From the NCBI GenBank assembly GCA_015680685.1, contig MNCI01006555.1, positions 1,359,485 through 1,423,484 on the forward strand: DNA of 64,000 nucleotides, in the 5' to 3' direction. Of the stretch, positions 34,299 to 46,169 are shown piece after piece; position 1 is the stretch's first letter; every line of letters starts with the position of its first letter. Below the pieces are notes generated by a model. It saw only the letters and a program-made list of their open reading frames with translations, was not told where the DNA came from and did not search any database. The translations under genes and the position numbers were made by a program. This stretch comes from Gnetum montanum (taxonomy: Eukaryota; Streptophyta; Gnetopsida; Gnetales; Gnetaceae).

Positions 34299-35110
34299 AA
34301 TAGAGATCTTACTCTAAAATAAAAAACAAAAACAAAATATAAAAAGATGTGAGAATCTATAAGACACAAAAAGAGGAAACTATGGAAGACATGATTCAAT
34401 GAGAAACTCTAATTATATAGAAATAAATAAATGATATTGCAACCAAGGTAGAAAAATTATGAGACTTTATGGATGAAAAGTTTACAACAATATTCAAGAT
34501 ACTAGAAGAGAAAACTAAACAGACATTCATCAGGAACATTGGTGAGAAAAAGAAAAGGGATAATGAACATGAAAATTACAAGAATAAGGAAAAAGTTACT
34601 CTAGTGTAAGGGGTTATAACCTCAAGTTCTAAAAATGAGAATGGGTGTAATATATGTGCTAATACTAACATCACGTTGGATGTTGTCCTATTATGACCTA
34701 TTTACAAGAGTCTTGGTCATATGTACTTAATCTAAAATATTTTAAAAAGTAAATGCCTAGAATATTATCTTACAAGGTAATTATAGATAGTCTTATCAAC
34801 ATTAATATTATCTATTAAGGCTTATCCTCAACCATAGAAGAGATACCAACCTTAGTGATAATAATCATAATAATGGAAGATGCAACCACCAAGGAAATAA
34901 TATTTGTTTCAACAACTAGATCCATATGGATACTATGTATGACATCCTATATCTCTAATTAGTACTTCTATCCATGCTTCTTCTCACTACTATTAAGTTG
35001 AATATCATATGTTTACGATCCTATGTATAAATCATAATCCTACATGTCTCAAACAACTATAATCGACTCTCATTAGGCTTATAATCCTCTACCATGGGTA
35101 CAATCATCAA
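34299..35110 (+). pseudogene. Continuation of the gag remnant interrupted by element B
   Basis: Leaving out element B and one AGTAC, the frame runs VEEY into NRDLTLK. Lys/Glu-rich, gag-like segments continue to about 34,620, after which nothing is recognised. The stretch is ended by the LTR at 35,111. Confidence 0.4.
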
Positions 35111-35953
35111 TAATGAGTAGTGGGTATTCCCTATACCAAAACATATGAATCAATAGCATATACATGTGATCCAATTGAATTTTGTAGGCTACATTTTACC
35201 TAAGTGACCTATATTCTTAGATGGTGAAAGATATGATTACTAGTTATTGTCTTTCTAATCCTTGTGTTAACTCGTTTGTATGGTCAAGTGTGATTGAGTT
35301 ATAAGAATAATTTTTATAGTTTTATTTATCTAAAAAATAATTAAATAATGGAAGGTTTCATTATTTAAATTAACTAATTACTTAAGTAAAATATCCTAAA
35401 TGTAGAGCATCAATTCCTACCTTTCGTATACATCTTGGACATATATTAATGCTGTTGGGTTACTATGTCTTTACTGATGGGTGTACCAAGTATCCACTCA
35501 TTGGATTAGCAAGCATTAATATATTATGCTTGAAGTGGTTATACTCATGTTAATTACCAATTAGAATATATTCATGATAAGAAGGTAAACTGTAATTAAA
35601 GTAAATGTTGGAAAGTGAAGTTACACTAATCCAAGTTCTATAATGGATGAAAGAAATTTCGATTTTATTCCCCTTCATACAATTATGTCTAGGTACATAT
35701 TTCACTTGAATAGAATTTCATACAATCAATTTGATTCATGCTATGGGCACTTAGAGAAAAATTTTATGAAGTTTTATGAAAAAAAACTACAAGAGTTTAG
35801 CTAAGATATCAACCAAATGATATCATAAATGTAGTACATATGAATACTTATATAGGTAATAATTGGATTAGCATTGATACACATGTATCAACGCATCTTG
35901 AGATGCATTGATGGGCATGCATCAATGTAGTTACCTTATCTAATGTTTCATCA
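35111..35953 (-). repeat. Athila-type LTR, minus strand
   Basis: Plus-strand reading starts TAATGAGTAGTGGGTATTCC and ends GTTTCATCA. It carries the TGCTTGAAGTGGTTATACTC block (35,530) shared with other Athila LTRs. U3 has ATTGATGCATCAAT-type palindromes (35,870-35,935) and a minus-strand TATA (CTATATAAG) near 35,848-35,856. The element's polypurine region follows at 35,954-36,000, so this is a 3' LTR. Confidence 0.65.
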
Positions 35954-36000
35954 TATCCTCACAATTGACTAAAAACTTATCCTCAAGTAAAACAAAATGG
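35954..36000 (-). other. Athila polypurine-tract region, cut by a Tat LTR
   Basis: TATCCTCACAATTGAC, then AACTTATCCTCAAG, matches the DNA inside the LTRs ending at 42,159 and 44,232. The Athila interior stops here because a Tat LTR begins at 36,001. Confidence 0.6.
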
Positions 36001-37446
36001 TGAAACACCACCAACATTTGCATGTTATAACCATTCATTATGTAGCTTTCACCCAATGAAACTTGAGGTAAAACTTCATTGTAAATGTGAAGATTGTAAT
36101 CCATAAGGGGTAGTCTCACATATTTCATACTTTTGGGGTTGAAAAAATACCTCATAAGTGGTCAAAGGCTCATCCTCCAAGTGGAAAAAGTCATGTATTG
36201 TCTATATTTGGGCTTTTGGGGTGAGGGTGAGGGGTCAAAAATGCCTTTTTAGATGTCAAAAATGGAAATTTGATGAGTTTTATGGGAAGTATACATTTTT
36301 CTATGCTAGAAACACCTATAAGGGGGTAGATCTCACCTACCCATGTCATGGAAGAGTGTGGATCACCTACTCCTAGCGTGGAAGGATATACCTCAGTGTG
36401 GAAGGGTATAGTGGCATCCATGTTCAATGTGGAAACTTCACCCCTAGTGTGGAGACTACATGCCTAGCATGGAGATTGCATGTCCCTAGTGTAGAAGTGA
36501 CATGTACTAGATTTCAACATTCCATGCACTACAACATTGCCCATGAACTCTAGCGAGGATGGTAGATGGCCTAGCATAGAAGATCTGCCTCTAGCATATA
36601 TGGTGTATCCTTGTTGCTATTTATAGAAAAAGGAATGGCCATGGGGGTTTGGAACTTTCCATAAATAGTAACCCCCCAAATTGGGTACCCATATTAACTG
36701 TACATGGCAAAAATTTGCAGCAATTTGCAGCCAATCTATTAGCCAAATTACAACCATTTTTCAGCCTAATCCACGATTCAAAACCTATAAAAATAAGCCT
36801 CTAACACCATTTATAGGTTACACATTTTTTGTCAACCACACTCTTGGTCAGGAATTTTTAAGCACTCAAGAGCTCTTGCAATCTTATAGACTTGAAATCT
36901 CTTGAACCCAAGCATGGAAACCCTATGGCCTTGCAACACTCGTTATTCCCTTTAGGATTTGTGAGATTTTGGTGTTCATGCTACACTCCTAGGATTCTCA
37001 GCTCCTAGTGTAGTGCACTTGGGTAGTCAAATCCATCATACTTCTCAACCCTCCTAGTAGAGAAGGTTTGATAGCATTAGGAGTGGTAGGACATCTAGAT
37101 CATGGAGTTGATTGCATCTGCTTGAATGGACCTTGAACCCCCATCAAAGTGAACCCCTTTTACTCTTCCATGGATGATTTTTATGTACACATCCCTTGAA
37201 CTTATTCTTTATTTTTAAATATAGTTTTAAAGTTTTAGTTTTATGTATAATTTGTATTTTCTTTTTGGTTTTTAGGTCGGCATTCTTCTTTTCACATTAT
37301 TCATTTTGCATTTTGTAAGTCCCTAGGTGATTTGTGAGACCGTCCAAGGTACCTCAGATTTCATTTTTTGGAGGCCTTGGGGATTCAGGTTTGAGGTTGC
37401 TACACCAAAACTTTTGATTTTCAAGTGATCAAATTTTTTGATTGCA
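36001..37446 (+). repeat. Tat LTR (first of three in the chain)
   Basis: Starts TGAAACACCACCAACATTTG and ends TTGATTGCA. U3 has a CTAGYGTGGAGACTACATGC-like array (36,355-36,500). TATA-like boxes are TATTTATAGAAA (36,619) and TATAAAAATA (36,786). Homologous to 40,053-40,635 and 54,120-56,236. Confidence 0.75.
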
Positions 37447-37455
37447 ATAGTTTTC

Positions 37456-37474
37456 TAGTGCTAGAAGGAGGATC
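37456..37474 (+). other. Primer-binding-site-like motif
   Basis: TAGTGCTAGAAGGAGGATC, ten bases after the LTR end. Compare 56,245 and, on the minus strand, 32,895. Confidence 0.45.
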
Positions 37475-38204
37475 TCCACTTAGTTTCTTTGTCAAAATCT
37501 ATTTAGCCCATTGCCAATGTTGCGAGTCATATGAAAATATTCAATTTTTGTAGCAAAGAAACCTTTGAAACCCTCTCAACAATCAACGCTGCCACTTATA
37601 ATCTTGCAACAGAAACTTTAGTGTGAAATTTGTAGGCCTTTGGGTTTTAGATTTTCACAACACCTACTATGAATTTTAAAGCCCAAGGCTAGCATTAATA
37701 TAATTCACCCCCTTGGCTACCAAAATTTTTCTAGTTTTTCAACATTGATGGTTTCCACAACCAAACCCCCATTCCTATTTCCTAGCTAAGAAAATTAGCA
37801 ACCTACTAAGCTTATTTTCTAGTGGAAAACCAAAGTTTTCACTTTGGTTTTAAACACTCCCCTTTACCAATGTTGGTTAGGAAGATGTGAGACCTCCATA
37901 ATCTCACCCCTCTTCTTTCCCCCTACTACACCCAATGTCGATGTAGCTAGAAAGTGCAACGTGGGTAAGGTTTGGAACCTTATTTCTGGCTTTCCTTTTT
38001 TGGCAAAGGGGTGTACCTCCCTTAAGCCCCACTTACTCTTTATAGTAATTAGCATGTTTTTAGTTAGTTTTTTTTAGCCATTTTTAAATTCCACTTGTTG
38101 GAATTTACTATTTTTCTTCTTCTTTTATCACATGTCTTAAGCATTTTTTAGCATTATAGCCATTTCTTTCCAACAATCAACCAAGTTTCCCTTCAATCTC
38201 ACTA
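37475..38204 (+). other. Tat 5' leader
   Basis: Non-coding DNA between primer-binding site and gag, also found at 56,263-57,157. Both copies carry the phrase AAAGGGNTRTACCTCC and a stretch CCCCTTCTTTCCCCCT-like, so it belongs to the element. Confidence 0.55.
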
Positions 38205-38950
38205 ATGGTGGGTCCAACCACCAAGCTATAATGATATATGATCCTAAGGACATTGAAGTAGTTTAATTTAGAGAGTCTTTAAGAATTAGGAGGTAGAGTC
38301 CTAAGTTCTTGGTAATAAATGAAGAACACTACAACTTCATTTGTGTCAAGATCTAGGTTGGCATGTTGATTCCACGAATGGAATAAAAATCCAAGAAAGA
38401 GTTTGAACTCATACATCAGAATGGAAAGGAATATATTCCCTCCCCATATGACCAAATGCCTTTCTCTAATATCCATGCTAGAATCCTAGCTCACCTAATT
38501 AACATGGAAGAAGAGGATCAAAAGTCTACCTTGGATGAACAACAAGAGGAGGAAGATGAATTTAGGGTGAAATTTAAGCTCAAAAACATCATAGGTACAC
38601 TTTTCCAATAAGCCATCCCTAGGAAAACTAGGTCTACCTTGATCCCTTTCATCTCTTTCATAGAGCATGTTCCATCACCTTTGTTCCCTTATTACCCAAC
38701 CATGTTTGGGCCCATACCAATCATAGCCACACATCAAACTTAGTCAGTGCAACAACTAATAACCTATAACCTCTCCATGTCTTTTGCCACACAACCCCAA
38801 TTTGTGCAACCATCGATGGTGGTTGTTACCACCACAAACCTATTGACCAACCAAGTGGAGCCCATCATAGGACCCTAACAAAGCAAAGGGTCACCTACCC
38901 TATTTGTTTCATTTGTGCTCCAAAGATCGACATAAACATCTTTCTCCTTG
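38205..38950 (+). pseudogene. Tat gag, N-terminal part
   Basis: It starts MVGPTTK at 38,205 and parallels 57,158 onward: YDPKD-like opening, INEEHYNFICVK near 38,315, LIPRME, YIPSPYDQMPF near 38,430. Stops interrupt it, and it ends in Pro/Thr/Val-rich sequence where it is joined to the 3' UTR. The capsid core and zinc finger are deleted. Confidence 0.6.
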
Positions 38951-38954
38951 TTTG

Positions 38955-39100
38955 ATCTACTACAACCTTAAATTAGCAATATAGTTTGCCGAGGCCTTAA
39001 TCTAGCACCACAATCCACTACAATCTTAAGTTGAAAACACGGCCTACTAGGGCCTTAGATTGACAACATAGCCTACTAGGACCTTAAATTGGTAACTTTG
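38955..39100 (+). repeat. 3'-UTR tandem array (Tat, chain copy 1)
   Basis: Four units with core GCCTACTAGGGCCTTAGATTG and variants. The same family as 52,890-53,095 and a decayed match to the array of element 1. Spacer without genes follows to 39,999. Confidence 0.65.
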
Positions 39101-39999
39101 GTGTCTGGAGTAGCTCTAGTTTTGTTTGTTATGTCATCATGCTATGTGGCCTATGTGCATTGTAATGTTATAGCATGCTTTGTTTGATTGGATTTCTTCT
39201 CCTCTTGAAGTTATGTTTGTAGGATGATCCTAAAGCCATTACAAAGGTGTAACTCATTACGAAAAAAAACCATGACGTGACCTCAATGTGCAAAATTTGG
39301 TGATTTTATCCTAATGTGTCAAGAGTGCTTGTGCCATTACCCTCCATCTAGCACTACTCCTTGACCCCAGCCTTGTAGCCTAATTATGACCTTCCATACC
39401 TTGAGAAATAATGTTAACCAATGCCTGACATTCATGCATTCATGATTGAGTGACATTTTCTATCATGCTTCACCTCCAAGTCCACTTGAATGTAATGCAT
39501 CTCATTTAGTGGGAAATAACTAAGTCCACTAGACATAATGCATCTCGTTCGATGGGTAACATCCAAGTTTATTGAGTGTAATGTAACTTATTCAATAAGA
39601 AAACCATATATAACTAGCCTTGGTAAGGAAATCCAATGAAGGTTTCATCCCACCAAAAAAAAAATGGAGATGCAAATTACCATGAAGAAGCCCAATGGCT
39701 GAAGAAACCTTGGAGCAAAGTATTGTTACTCAAATGCATTTGCCAAGTGAACCACATTTCTAAAACATAAAATGCATAACATTGCTTGCCTAATCTACAT
39801 GTCAATGCATGCTACAGCCATGGTGTCAACACGTGGAATGCATTATTACACTCCATAACCATGTCCCTATGACTTGATTACCATCTCATCATTGCAACCT
39901 TACTTCATGATCATGAGCACTCTTCAGTATGGCTTGACATAACTAGATAAAGCATAAAGAGGGAATGTTAGTGGTGGACCTATAGTGGGGTTTTGTATT

Positions 40000-40043
40000 C
40001 TTTGTTGGTGCCTCTCAGGTTAATCCTTTAGACATCAACAAAG
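40000..40043 (+). promoter_or_regulatory. Conserved stem-loop upstream of polypurine tract
   Basis: Arms CTTTGTTGGTG (40,000-40,010) and CATCAACAAAG (40,033-40,043) pair at all eleven positions with one G-U. The tract AAAGAGGAACC and the LTR start at 40,053 follow. Compare 5,067-5,111 and 61,037-61,080. Confidence 0.7.
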
Positions 40044-40052
40044 AGGAACCGT

Positions 40053-40635
40053 TGAAACACCACCAAAATTTGCATGTTATAACTATCTTTCATCATGTAG
40101 CCTTTACCCTATGAAACTTGAGGTAAAAATTCATTGTAAATGTGAAGATTATAATCCATAAGAGGCAGTTGCACATATTTCATACTTTTGGAGCTAAAAA
40201 AAGCCTCATAAGTGGTCAAAGACTCATCCCCCAAGTGAAAAAAGTCATGTACTATCTATATTTGGGCTTGGGAAGGTGGGTGGTCAAAAATGCCTTTTGG
40301 GATGCCAAAAATGGTAATTAAGTGGGTTTTGGGGGGTATATACCTTTCTATATTAGAAACACCTATAAGGGGGTAGATTTCACCTACCCATAGTGTGAAG
40401 GGATGTGACTTACCTACTCCCAGCATGGAAAGGCAGACCTTAGCATGGAAGGATATAGTGGCATCTATGCTTAGCATGGAAACTTCACCCTCAACATGGA
40501 GACTACATGCCTCATGTGAAGACTACATGCTCGTAGCGTAGAAGTGACATGCATCAAATTTCAACATTCCATGCACCTCAACATTGACCATGCACTCCAA
40601 TGAGGATGGTAGAAGGCCCAGCATGGAAGATCTAT
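40053..40635 (+). repeat. Tat LTR, truncated (second in the chain)
   Basis: Parallels the LTR at 36,001 through the U3 array (40,400-40,530) as far as GAAGATCT and then breaks off before the TATA box. The next base belongs to a Tat aRNase H. This is a deletion or recombination junction. Confidence 0.75.
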
Positions 40636-41289
40636 GATCTAGGGAAATAGTTATTACAACAATTCCTAGATGTTAATATCCAACACATATCTTGATATGA
40701 GAACACCATAGCTAGTGCAACTGCAATGTTAGCCCTTAGTATGATGCTAGGTATGTTTAGTAAGTTTCCCACCTTAACTTTGAACTATGCTATATCCATC
40801 ACACAAAGCACTAAGGATATCTTTATGGCCATCATTCATACTACTCCTACTGGGGAATGGTACGATGATATCAAATTTTACCTTATGCATTGCAAATCTT
40901 CACAAGGCCTAACTATTTGATCAAAAGGCCATTATATGTAAATGATCCAAATAGTATGTCATAGTAGGTGATAACACATTATGTCAACAGTCCTACGATG
41001 ATGTATTGTTGAAGTGCTTGGGTAAGACCAAAGCCAGAATAGTTCTAGAGTAGGTTCAAAAGGGTTTTTGTGGAGGACATATAGAACCTAGAGCTTTGGC
41101 CACCAAGATTAGGTGATTAGGCTATTATTAGTCCTATATGAAAAGTGATTGCCTGTAGAAGGTTAATATCTATGACACATGCCAACAACATAGAAATCTC
41201 ATTCAAGTACTGCCAACTGAGTTACACACTACTCAAATAACTAGGTTGTTTCAATGATGGGGGTTGGATATCATTAGACCTATAATGGC
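40636..41289 (+). pseudogene. Tat pol: end of aRNase H and integrase N-terminal part
   Basis: DVNIQHIS followed by NTIASATAMLALSM matches the last aRNase H motif (second catalytic Asp replaced by Ser). TGEWYDDIKFYL and the zinc finger (GFCGGHIEPRA, then YDTCQQH) follow; the first finger His is Gln. GLDIIRPIMA at 41,260-41,289 is the start of the catalytic core. The gene is interrupted here by the Athila element and continues at 52,025. Confidence 0.75.
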
Positions 41290-42159
41290 TGATGACTGGC
41301 AAGGTACCCCTACGCCCAACCATATGAATCAGAAACATTCATGTGCAATTCAGTCAAATTCTATAGACTATAATTACTAACTGCACTAGAGCTAAATAGT
41401 GTGTGCATGTTGTTTGTTCGTTGTCTTCCCAGTCCCACATGTGGAATGCAATTGTATGGTTAAGTGTAACTAAGGCATATGATTTTTATTATTTTGTGTT
41501 TTTATGGAATTATTCACCTAGAACAAGAATAAAAGTAAGAGTGATTAAAAATAAGAGTGATTAATTGCTAAGTAAACTCTAGTCTAATCTAGCCTAACAC
41601 AAGTAATCGTTCCCACTTCCTAGATACATCTTGAACTTTGTGCAAACACTGCTAGGCTATCAAACGCTAATTATTTCTAAGCTAACAACTATCACATGTA
41701 TGCTCGAAGGGGTCATGCTTGTGTAATTTAATGATTTTCTTAATTGATCAAAATTAATTACTACATAAATAAATTAATGTAAATTATAGGAAATAACAAT
41801 ATGTAAATGCATAAGAAAGAAAATCTCAAGTGTTGTAAGGAATGGATCAAAGAGCTCATCTTTATTGCCAACACAATGGTGTGCTCAGGTACATCAATGC
41901 TTGAATAAAGATTTGTTCACACTTAGACCTTCTGCTGGGGGTACTTGGAAAATATTCTAACTTCTGAATGGACAAATTGCAAGATTTTTGCTACTAAATG
42001 CTAAAAAATTACTCCCAATTGTGCACTTGGGCACTATATTTATAGACCTGGGCGTAAGCTTGTGATATCGAATGTACGATATTGCATCTTGGGCTGAGAT
42101 ATTATGTACTCGATATCATGGCCACCCTAACATTGGAGTGATGAAAACACGATTTATCA
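41290..42159 (-). repeat. Athila 3' LTR
   Basis: Plus-strand reading starts TGATGACTGGCAAGGTACCC and ends GATTTATCA. Minus-strand TATA (TCTATAAATATAG) near 42,038-42,050. GATATCG-type palindromes lie at 42,060-42,125. The polypurine region CATACCCCCACAACTAAATG at 42,158-42,177 follows. Confidence 0.8.
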
Positions 42160-43110
42160 TACCCCCACAACTAAATGAAACTTGTCCTCAAGTATAGAAG
42201 AAGAGGAACAAGTACTTTACAAAATATAATAGGGTATGTGGACTTATTTGACTAACATGCAGAGTGACACAGAGAAAATAGACAAATACAAAAGTGCCCG
42301 AGCATACAATATTACAATCGTGTACAAAATTGGGTGTTCATGACAATAAGAAAGAACACCAATATATCCAAAGGACATCCAACCCCTCTTGGCAATATAA
42401 GAATAAGGGAGAGGTAGAATAGATCTAGTAGTTATGAACAATCTCCTACAAATGATATGGTTGCATCCTCCTTGGTGATGAAAATCTTGCTTTCAGTCCA
42501 TGCTTTCCACTACAATCACAACAAAACCAAGGATTAGTATTTATAGTGCAATGGATAATGGCTGAGTACCTTGTCTCATTGGTGATTTTATCTATCCAAG
42601 TTGTGATTGTGATAGATTGGTTGCTTGAAGTTGTTAGTGGAAAGATTGACGAATGGATTAAATAATAGAAGTGATCCATACAATTTATAAAAAGCTTAAT
42701 ACAAGAAGTACTAGAAAGAGGGTATTCATAATAATAAAAAGGAGTTCATTACAAATAGTTGTGAAGGTGCATACAATTGGATGACATGGATGGGGAAAAT
42801 AAAAAAAATTTGATTGTAACAATGTCTAAGGGTAAAGAACTTAACTTAACCAAACCAAAAGATATGTAAGTGGGTCCTCCCCAAAGTAGGCACAGGCCTT
42901 TTATGCCCTTGCATAACTTCAAGCCAAGGAGTCCATGGACACCATGGATGATTAATGGTTACAAAAAGTTAAGTACAAAAACCCAAAAGTAATTGATTGA
43001 GAAACCTGAGACATCAAACTAGAACATTGAATCAAAACATGAAACTGGCAGTGAGGTGAGGCATGAAAAGCATAGATGGATGAAAGAGAGAGTGAAATGG
43101 AGTTCCTAAT
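42160..43110 (-). other. Athila 3' UTR
   Basis: Non-coding. It shares GTCCTCCCCAAAGTAGGCAC (42,876) with GTCCTCCCCAAAGCAGGCTC (44,991) in the gag-only element. RNase H runs directly into this UTR, so integrase is missing. Confidence 0.6.
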
Positions 43111-43292
43111 TATGGTCACATACAGTCCATTGGCTTGTTCATTAAAAATTTGATGGCATTATGATCTGTATGTACAAACACCTTATAGCCAAGCACATAG
43201 TGCTTGAACTTCTCTAAAGCAAACACCACTTCCATCAACTCTTTTTCTATGGTGGTGTCATTCATTTGTGCACTTGTGATCCTTTGGCTTGC
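43111..43292 (-). pseudogene. Athila RNase H, downstream part
   Basis: The segment YASQRITSAQMNDTTIEKE and VFALEKFKHYVLGYKVFVHTDHNAIKFLM shows the Glu and the Thr-Asp-His motif of RNase H. Its upstream part is at 49,970 onward. The frame is continuous once the gag-only element and one ATAGT are left out. Confidence 0.75.
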
Positions 43293-43297
43293 ATAGT

Positions 43298-44232
43298 TGA
43301 TGAGTGGCAAGGTACCCCTACACTCAACCATATGAATATGAGGGTTACACGCATGATCCGGTCGAACTCCGCAGACAGACTAGTTGTGGCATCTAGACAA
43401 TTAGCATTAGGTCGCATTTCGCTATCTTCCCACCTAGACTAGTATTAGCTTTGTCATGTATAAAAAGTGTCTAGAGTGAGGTGTATGATGTGTTTCTATG
43501 CTAATGCTACTCCTGAAGAAAATGAAAGATAATATTAACTAAGGTAAGAGAGAAAGGNCGTGTCCAAGTACATCACACTTGAATAAAGGTGCTGTACAAT
43601 TACAATCATCACACTACGGGCATGCACTGGGGGAAAAGGGTTGAGAGGACTTAGTGACTAACTTACATTAACTATTCATTAACTAGGTTCTAATAGTTCC
43701 TAACACCAGTATCTGTTACCACTTGCCGCACACACCCTAAACCGGTGTAACGCTGCTAGGATTACCAAACGCTACTCGTTACTGGGTTACCAAGCATTAC
43801 ACATGTGCTCGAAGTGGTCGTACTAAATGCACTTAACTAGGAGAGTCAAGGATTGAGAGAGATTGATTATCTAGGAAAGCATTTAAACATTTAACAATAA
43901 TTAAATCTTATTTAGCTTAGTCCACATGCTACAAGGTTTATCAGAAAGTTCAAGTTTATTGCTGTACACAAATGTGTGCTCAGGTAAAATTTTCATGAGT
44001 AGAGATCCGTTCACTTTAATACTTCTATTGTGGGCACATGGAATTTATTCTAACTTTGAAATGGCAAAACGCCTATAGTTTGGCTAAGGTCTAAGTCCAG
44101 ATCGAGAAACAAGGGAAAGCCACCTCTTATTTATAGATGTTGCAACAGGTCGCGATATTGCATACACGATATCACGGGGGCAAATGCGATATCGCAGATG
44201 CGACATCGCATATGCGATATCACGGCTCATCA
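43298..44232 (-). repeat. 3' LTR of the gag-only element (contains an assembly gap)
   Basis: Matches 48,761-49,964 except that about 270 bases (equivalent to 49,019-49,288) are missing at the N at 43,558. GCGATATCGC-type array at 44,150-44,225; TATA (minus TCTATAAATAAG) near 44,128-44,139. Confidence 0.88.
43558..43558. other. Single N hiding a gap of about 270 bases
   Basis: Left and right of the N align to 49,018 and 49,289 of the other LTR copy, so the single N stands for missing sequence. Confidence 0.85.
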
Positions 44233-46169
44233 TACCCCCATGACTAAATGAAAACTCGTCCTCAAGTTCCTTACAAAATATTGGGAAGTTATGAGATTAT
44301 TGACTTGAAAGATACTAATGGTGAATGGGGTGACATGTGAATGGATCATCATTACAATACATAGTAATACTAGTGTTCATGACCACAAGAGTGAACACTA
44401 TACACATTTGACATCAGGCCTTATTTGGCAGCTGAGAGAGAAGAGAGAAGAGAGAGAGAGAAAAGAAGAAGTCTGTTGCTGCCAATGCCAAGATTGCGCT
44501 TTTCGTTGTCCATCCATAAGCGCACCATCGAGCTTGTTCCTTGCATAACTGCTCTAGCACTAGTCCATTCCAAGTGTTTCCTCCAGATCCAATCCATTAA
44601 TGTATGATTTCCATCTACACACACAACATAGTCTTATATTAGTAAGGGTAAATGAATCATAATGTAGTTAATAGCTTGCCTTAGTGTAAGGTCCATTGGT
44701 TGAGTTGTGATATGGCTAATGTGGATCTGGAGATATAATACTAGTGACTACTTGAGGTGTATGGGTTAAGAGAAAATTGAAAAAATTGGACCAGGATCCC
44801 CATGACTAAGAGTGAACCTCTGGTAGCAAGAGAATGGAAAAAGATAAGGAATAAGAAAGATGGAAAAAAAGCAACAACGAAAACATCAATAAAATGGATG
44901 TTAGAGGTGGAAATGAACAAAATAAATGTTGGTTGCAAAAATGTTAAGGGAAAGAGATTAACTAATGCACCAAATAGGAATGCTAATGGGTCCTCCCCAA
45001 AGCAGGCTCATGTCATTAATGCCCTAACACTCCCACATTCAAGGAGTCTGTAGGCTCTAGAAATGTCATTTGGAAGCAAGAGTTAAAGTCTTAACCATGA
45101 GAATTTACCAAAAGGAAAACAATGCATCAACCAACATATGGACTATTGATACAGCCAGCAATGAGGTGGAAAAATGGAGAAAGAATGATGGAAAGAAAAG
45201 GATGGAATGGATTCTCAAGAATAAGGTGGTGTACAGCCACTTGTGTAGTTATGATTAATGTGACTTAGTAGATCTCATTCCAAATATAGCCTCAAACAAT
45301 CCACATTCAGTGACTTTGCATTAATACACTTGGCCAATCCATCCACTTGAAGTAGCAAGAATGCTTCCGCCAAAGAGTCACCACCATTCCAATGAAATGA
45401 AAAAGTGAGAACATAAGAAGCAAGAAAGGGCCTTAGTTAGAGGGAATAGGTTTATTTACTTCCATAACCAATGCTTGTAGCCCAGATGATTATTTTGTCT
45501 AAGGGGTATGCTTTGAATTCTCACTGTTTTTTTTTTGTTTTTTTATTTTTTTGTTTTTTTTTTGCGTGAGAACCACACCATGCAAAGACTTATTATTTTT
45601 ATTAGCTCAGGTTCCTGATAATGGAGCAGTGTCGAAATGGTATGGGAGACTCAAAAAGAAAACATCCAAGCACCCAAGAGAATGGCCAGCACAAATGCAT
45701 CAAGTTCCCTTGAAGTCACACCCTTTTCAGTCCTTAAGTCCTTCCTTAGTTTGAGAAATACCTAGTCACCAATTCGTTGAGAGTTTTTATTGGTGAGAAA
45801 GGGACTGTAAAGTTCCAAGCCAAGAGAGACCATAGAAATTCATGGATGCATGGATGACGTGGACTCATTGTTGGCTATACCAAAAGAACCATACCTTAGT
45901 ATCAACATCATAACTTAAAGGTAAAAAAAAGAAACATTAGCAATCAATGGAATACAGTTCATACCACCATTAGGAGGACTAATTAGGTGACAAATCAAAC
46001 AAAATAAACAAACACACAAAGAAATGAAAGAGTATAAATGATGTTGTAAAACAAAAACAAGAAAAGTTAAAGAAACTTGTAAAAAAAAATGTGTAAAACA
46101 AAAACTTAAAAGATAAAAAGATAAAACAATAAATTAAAAGGTGAAAAATTGGGAAAAAAAGTTGAAAAA
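44233..46169 (-). other. 3' UTR of the gag-only element
   Basis: Polypurine tract at 44,233-44,245 and a GA-rich simple repeat at 44,428-44,470. T-rich runs at 45,528-45,564. Short open frames occur but none resembles a retroelement domain. Confidence 0.6.
44428..44470 (+). repeat. GA-rich simple repeat
   Basis: GAGAGAGAAGAGAGAAG and similar, within the 3' UTR. Confidence 0.85.

Larger units (their letters stand above)
36001..40635 (+). mobile_element. Internally deleted Tat element (LTR, gag start, 3' UTR, partial LTR)
   Basis: LTR 36,001-37,446, primer-binding motif 37,456, gag N-terminal part 38,205-38,950, then directly the 3'-UTR array (38,955), hairpin, polypurine tract and second LTR (40,053-40,635). 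No protease, RT or integrase lies between, so about 4-5 kb were deleted. The second LTR breaks off at 40,635 where aRNase H of another Tat piece begins. Confidence 0.7.

Noticed and set aside
35111-35953. Pairing this LTR with the 5' LTR at 14,246 as one element
   Set aside because: They point in opposite directions and the sequences between belong to other insertions.
43116-43331. Open frame beginning MVECRG taken as an RNase H start
   Set aside because: The first 10-13 codons are LTR sequence of the gag-only element; the true RNase H begins across the insertion at 49,970.
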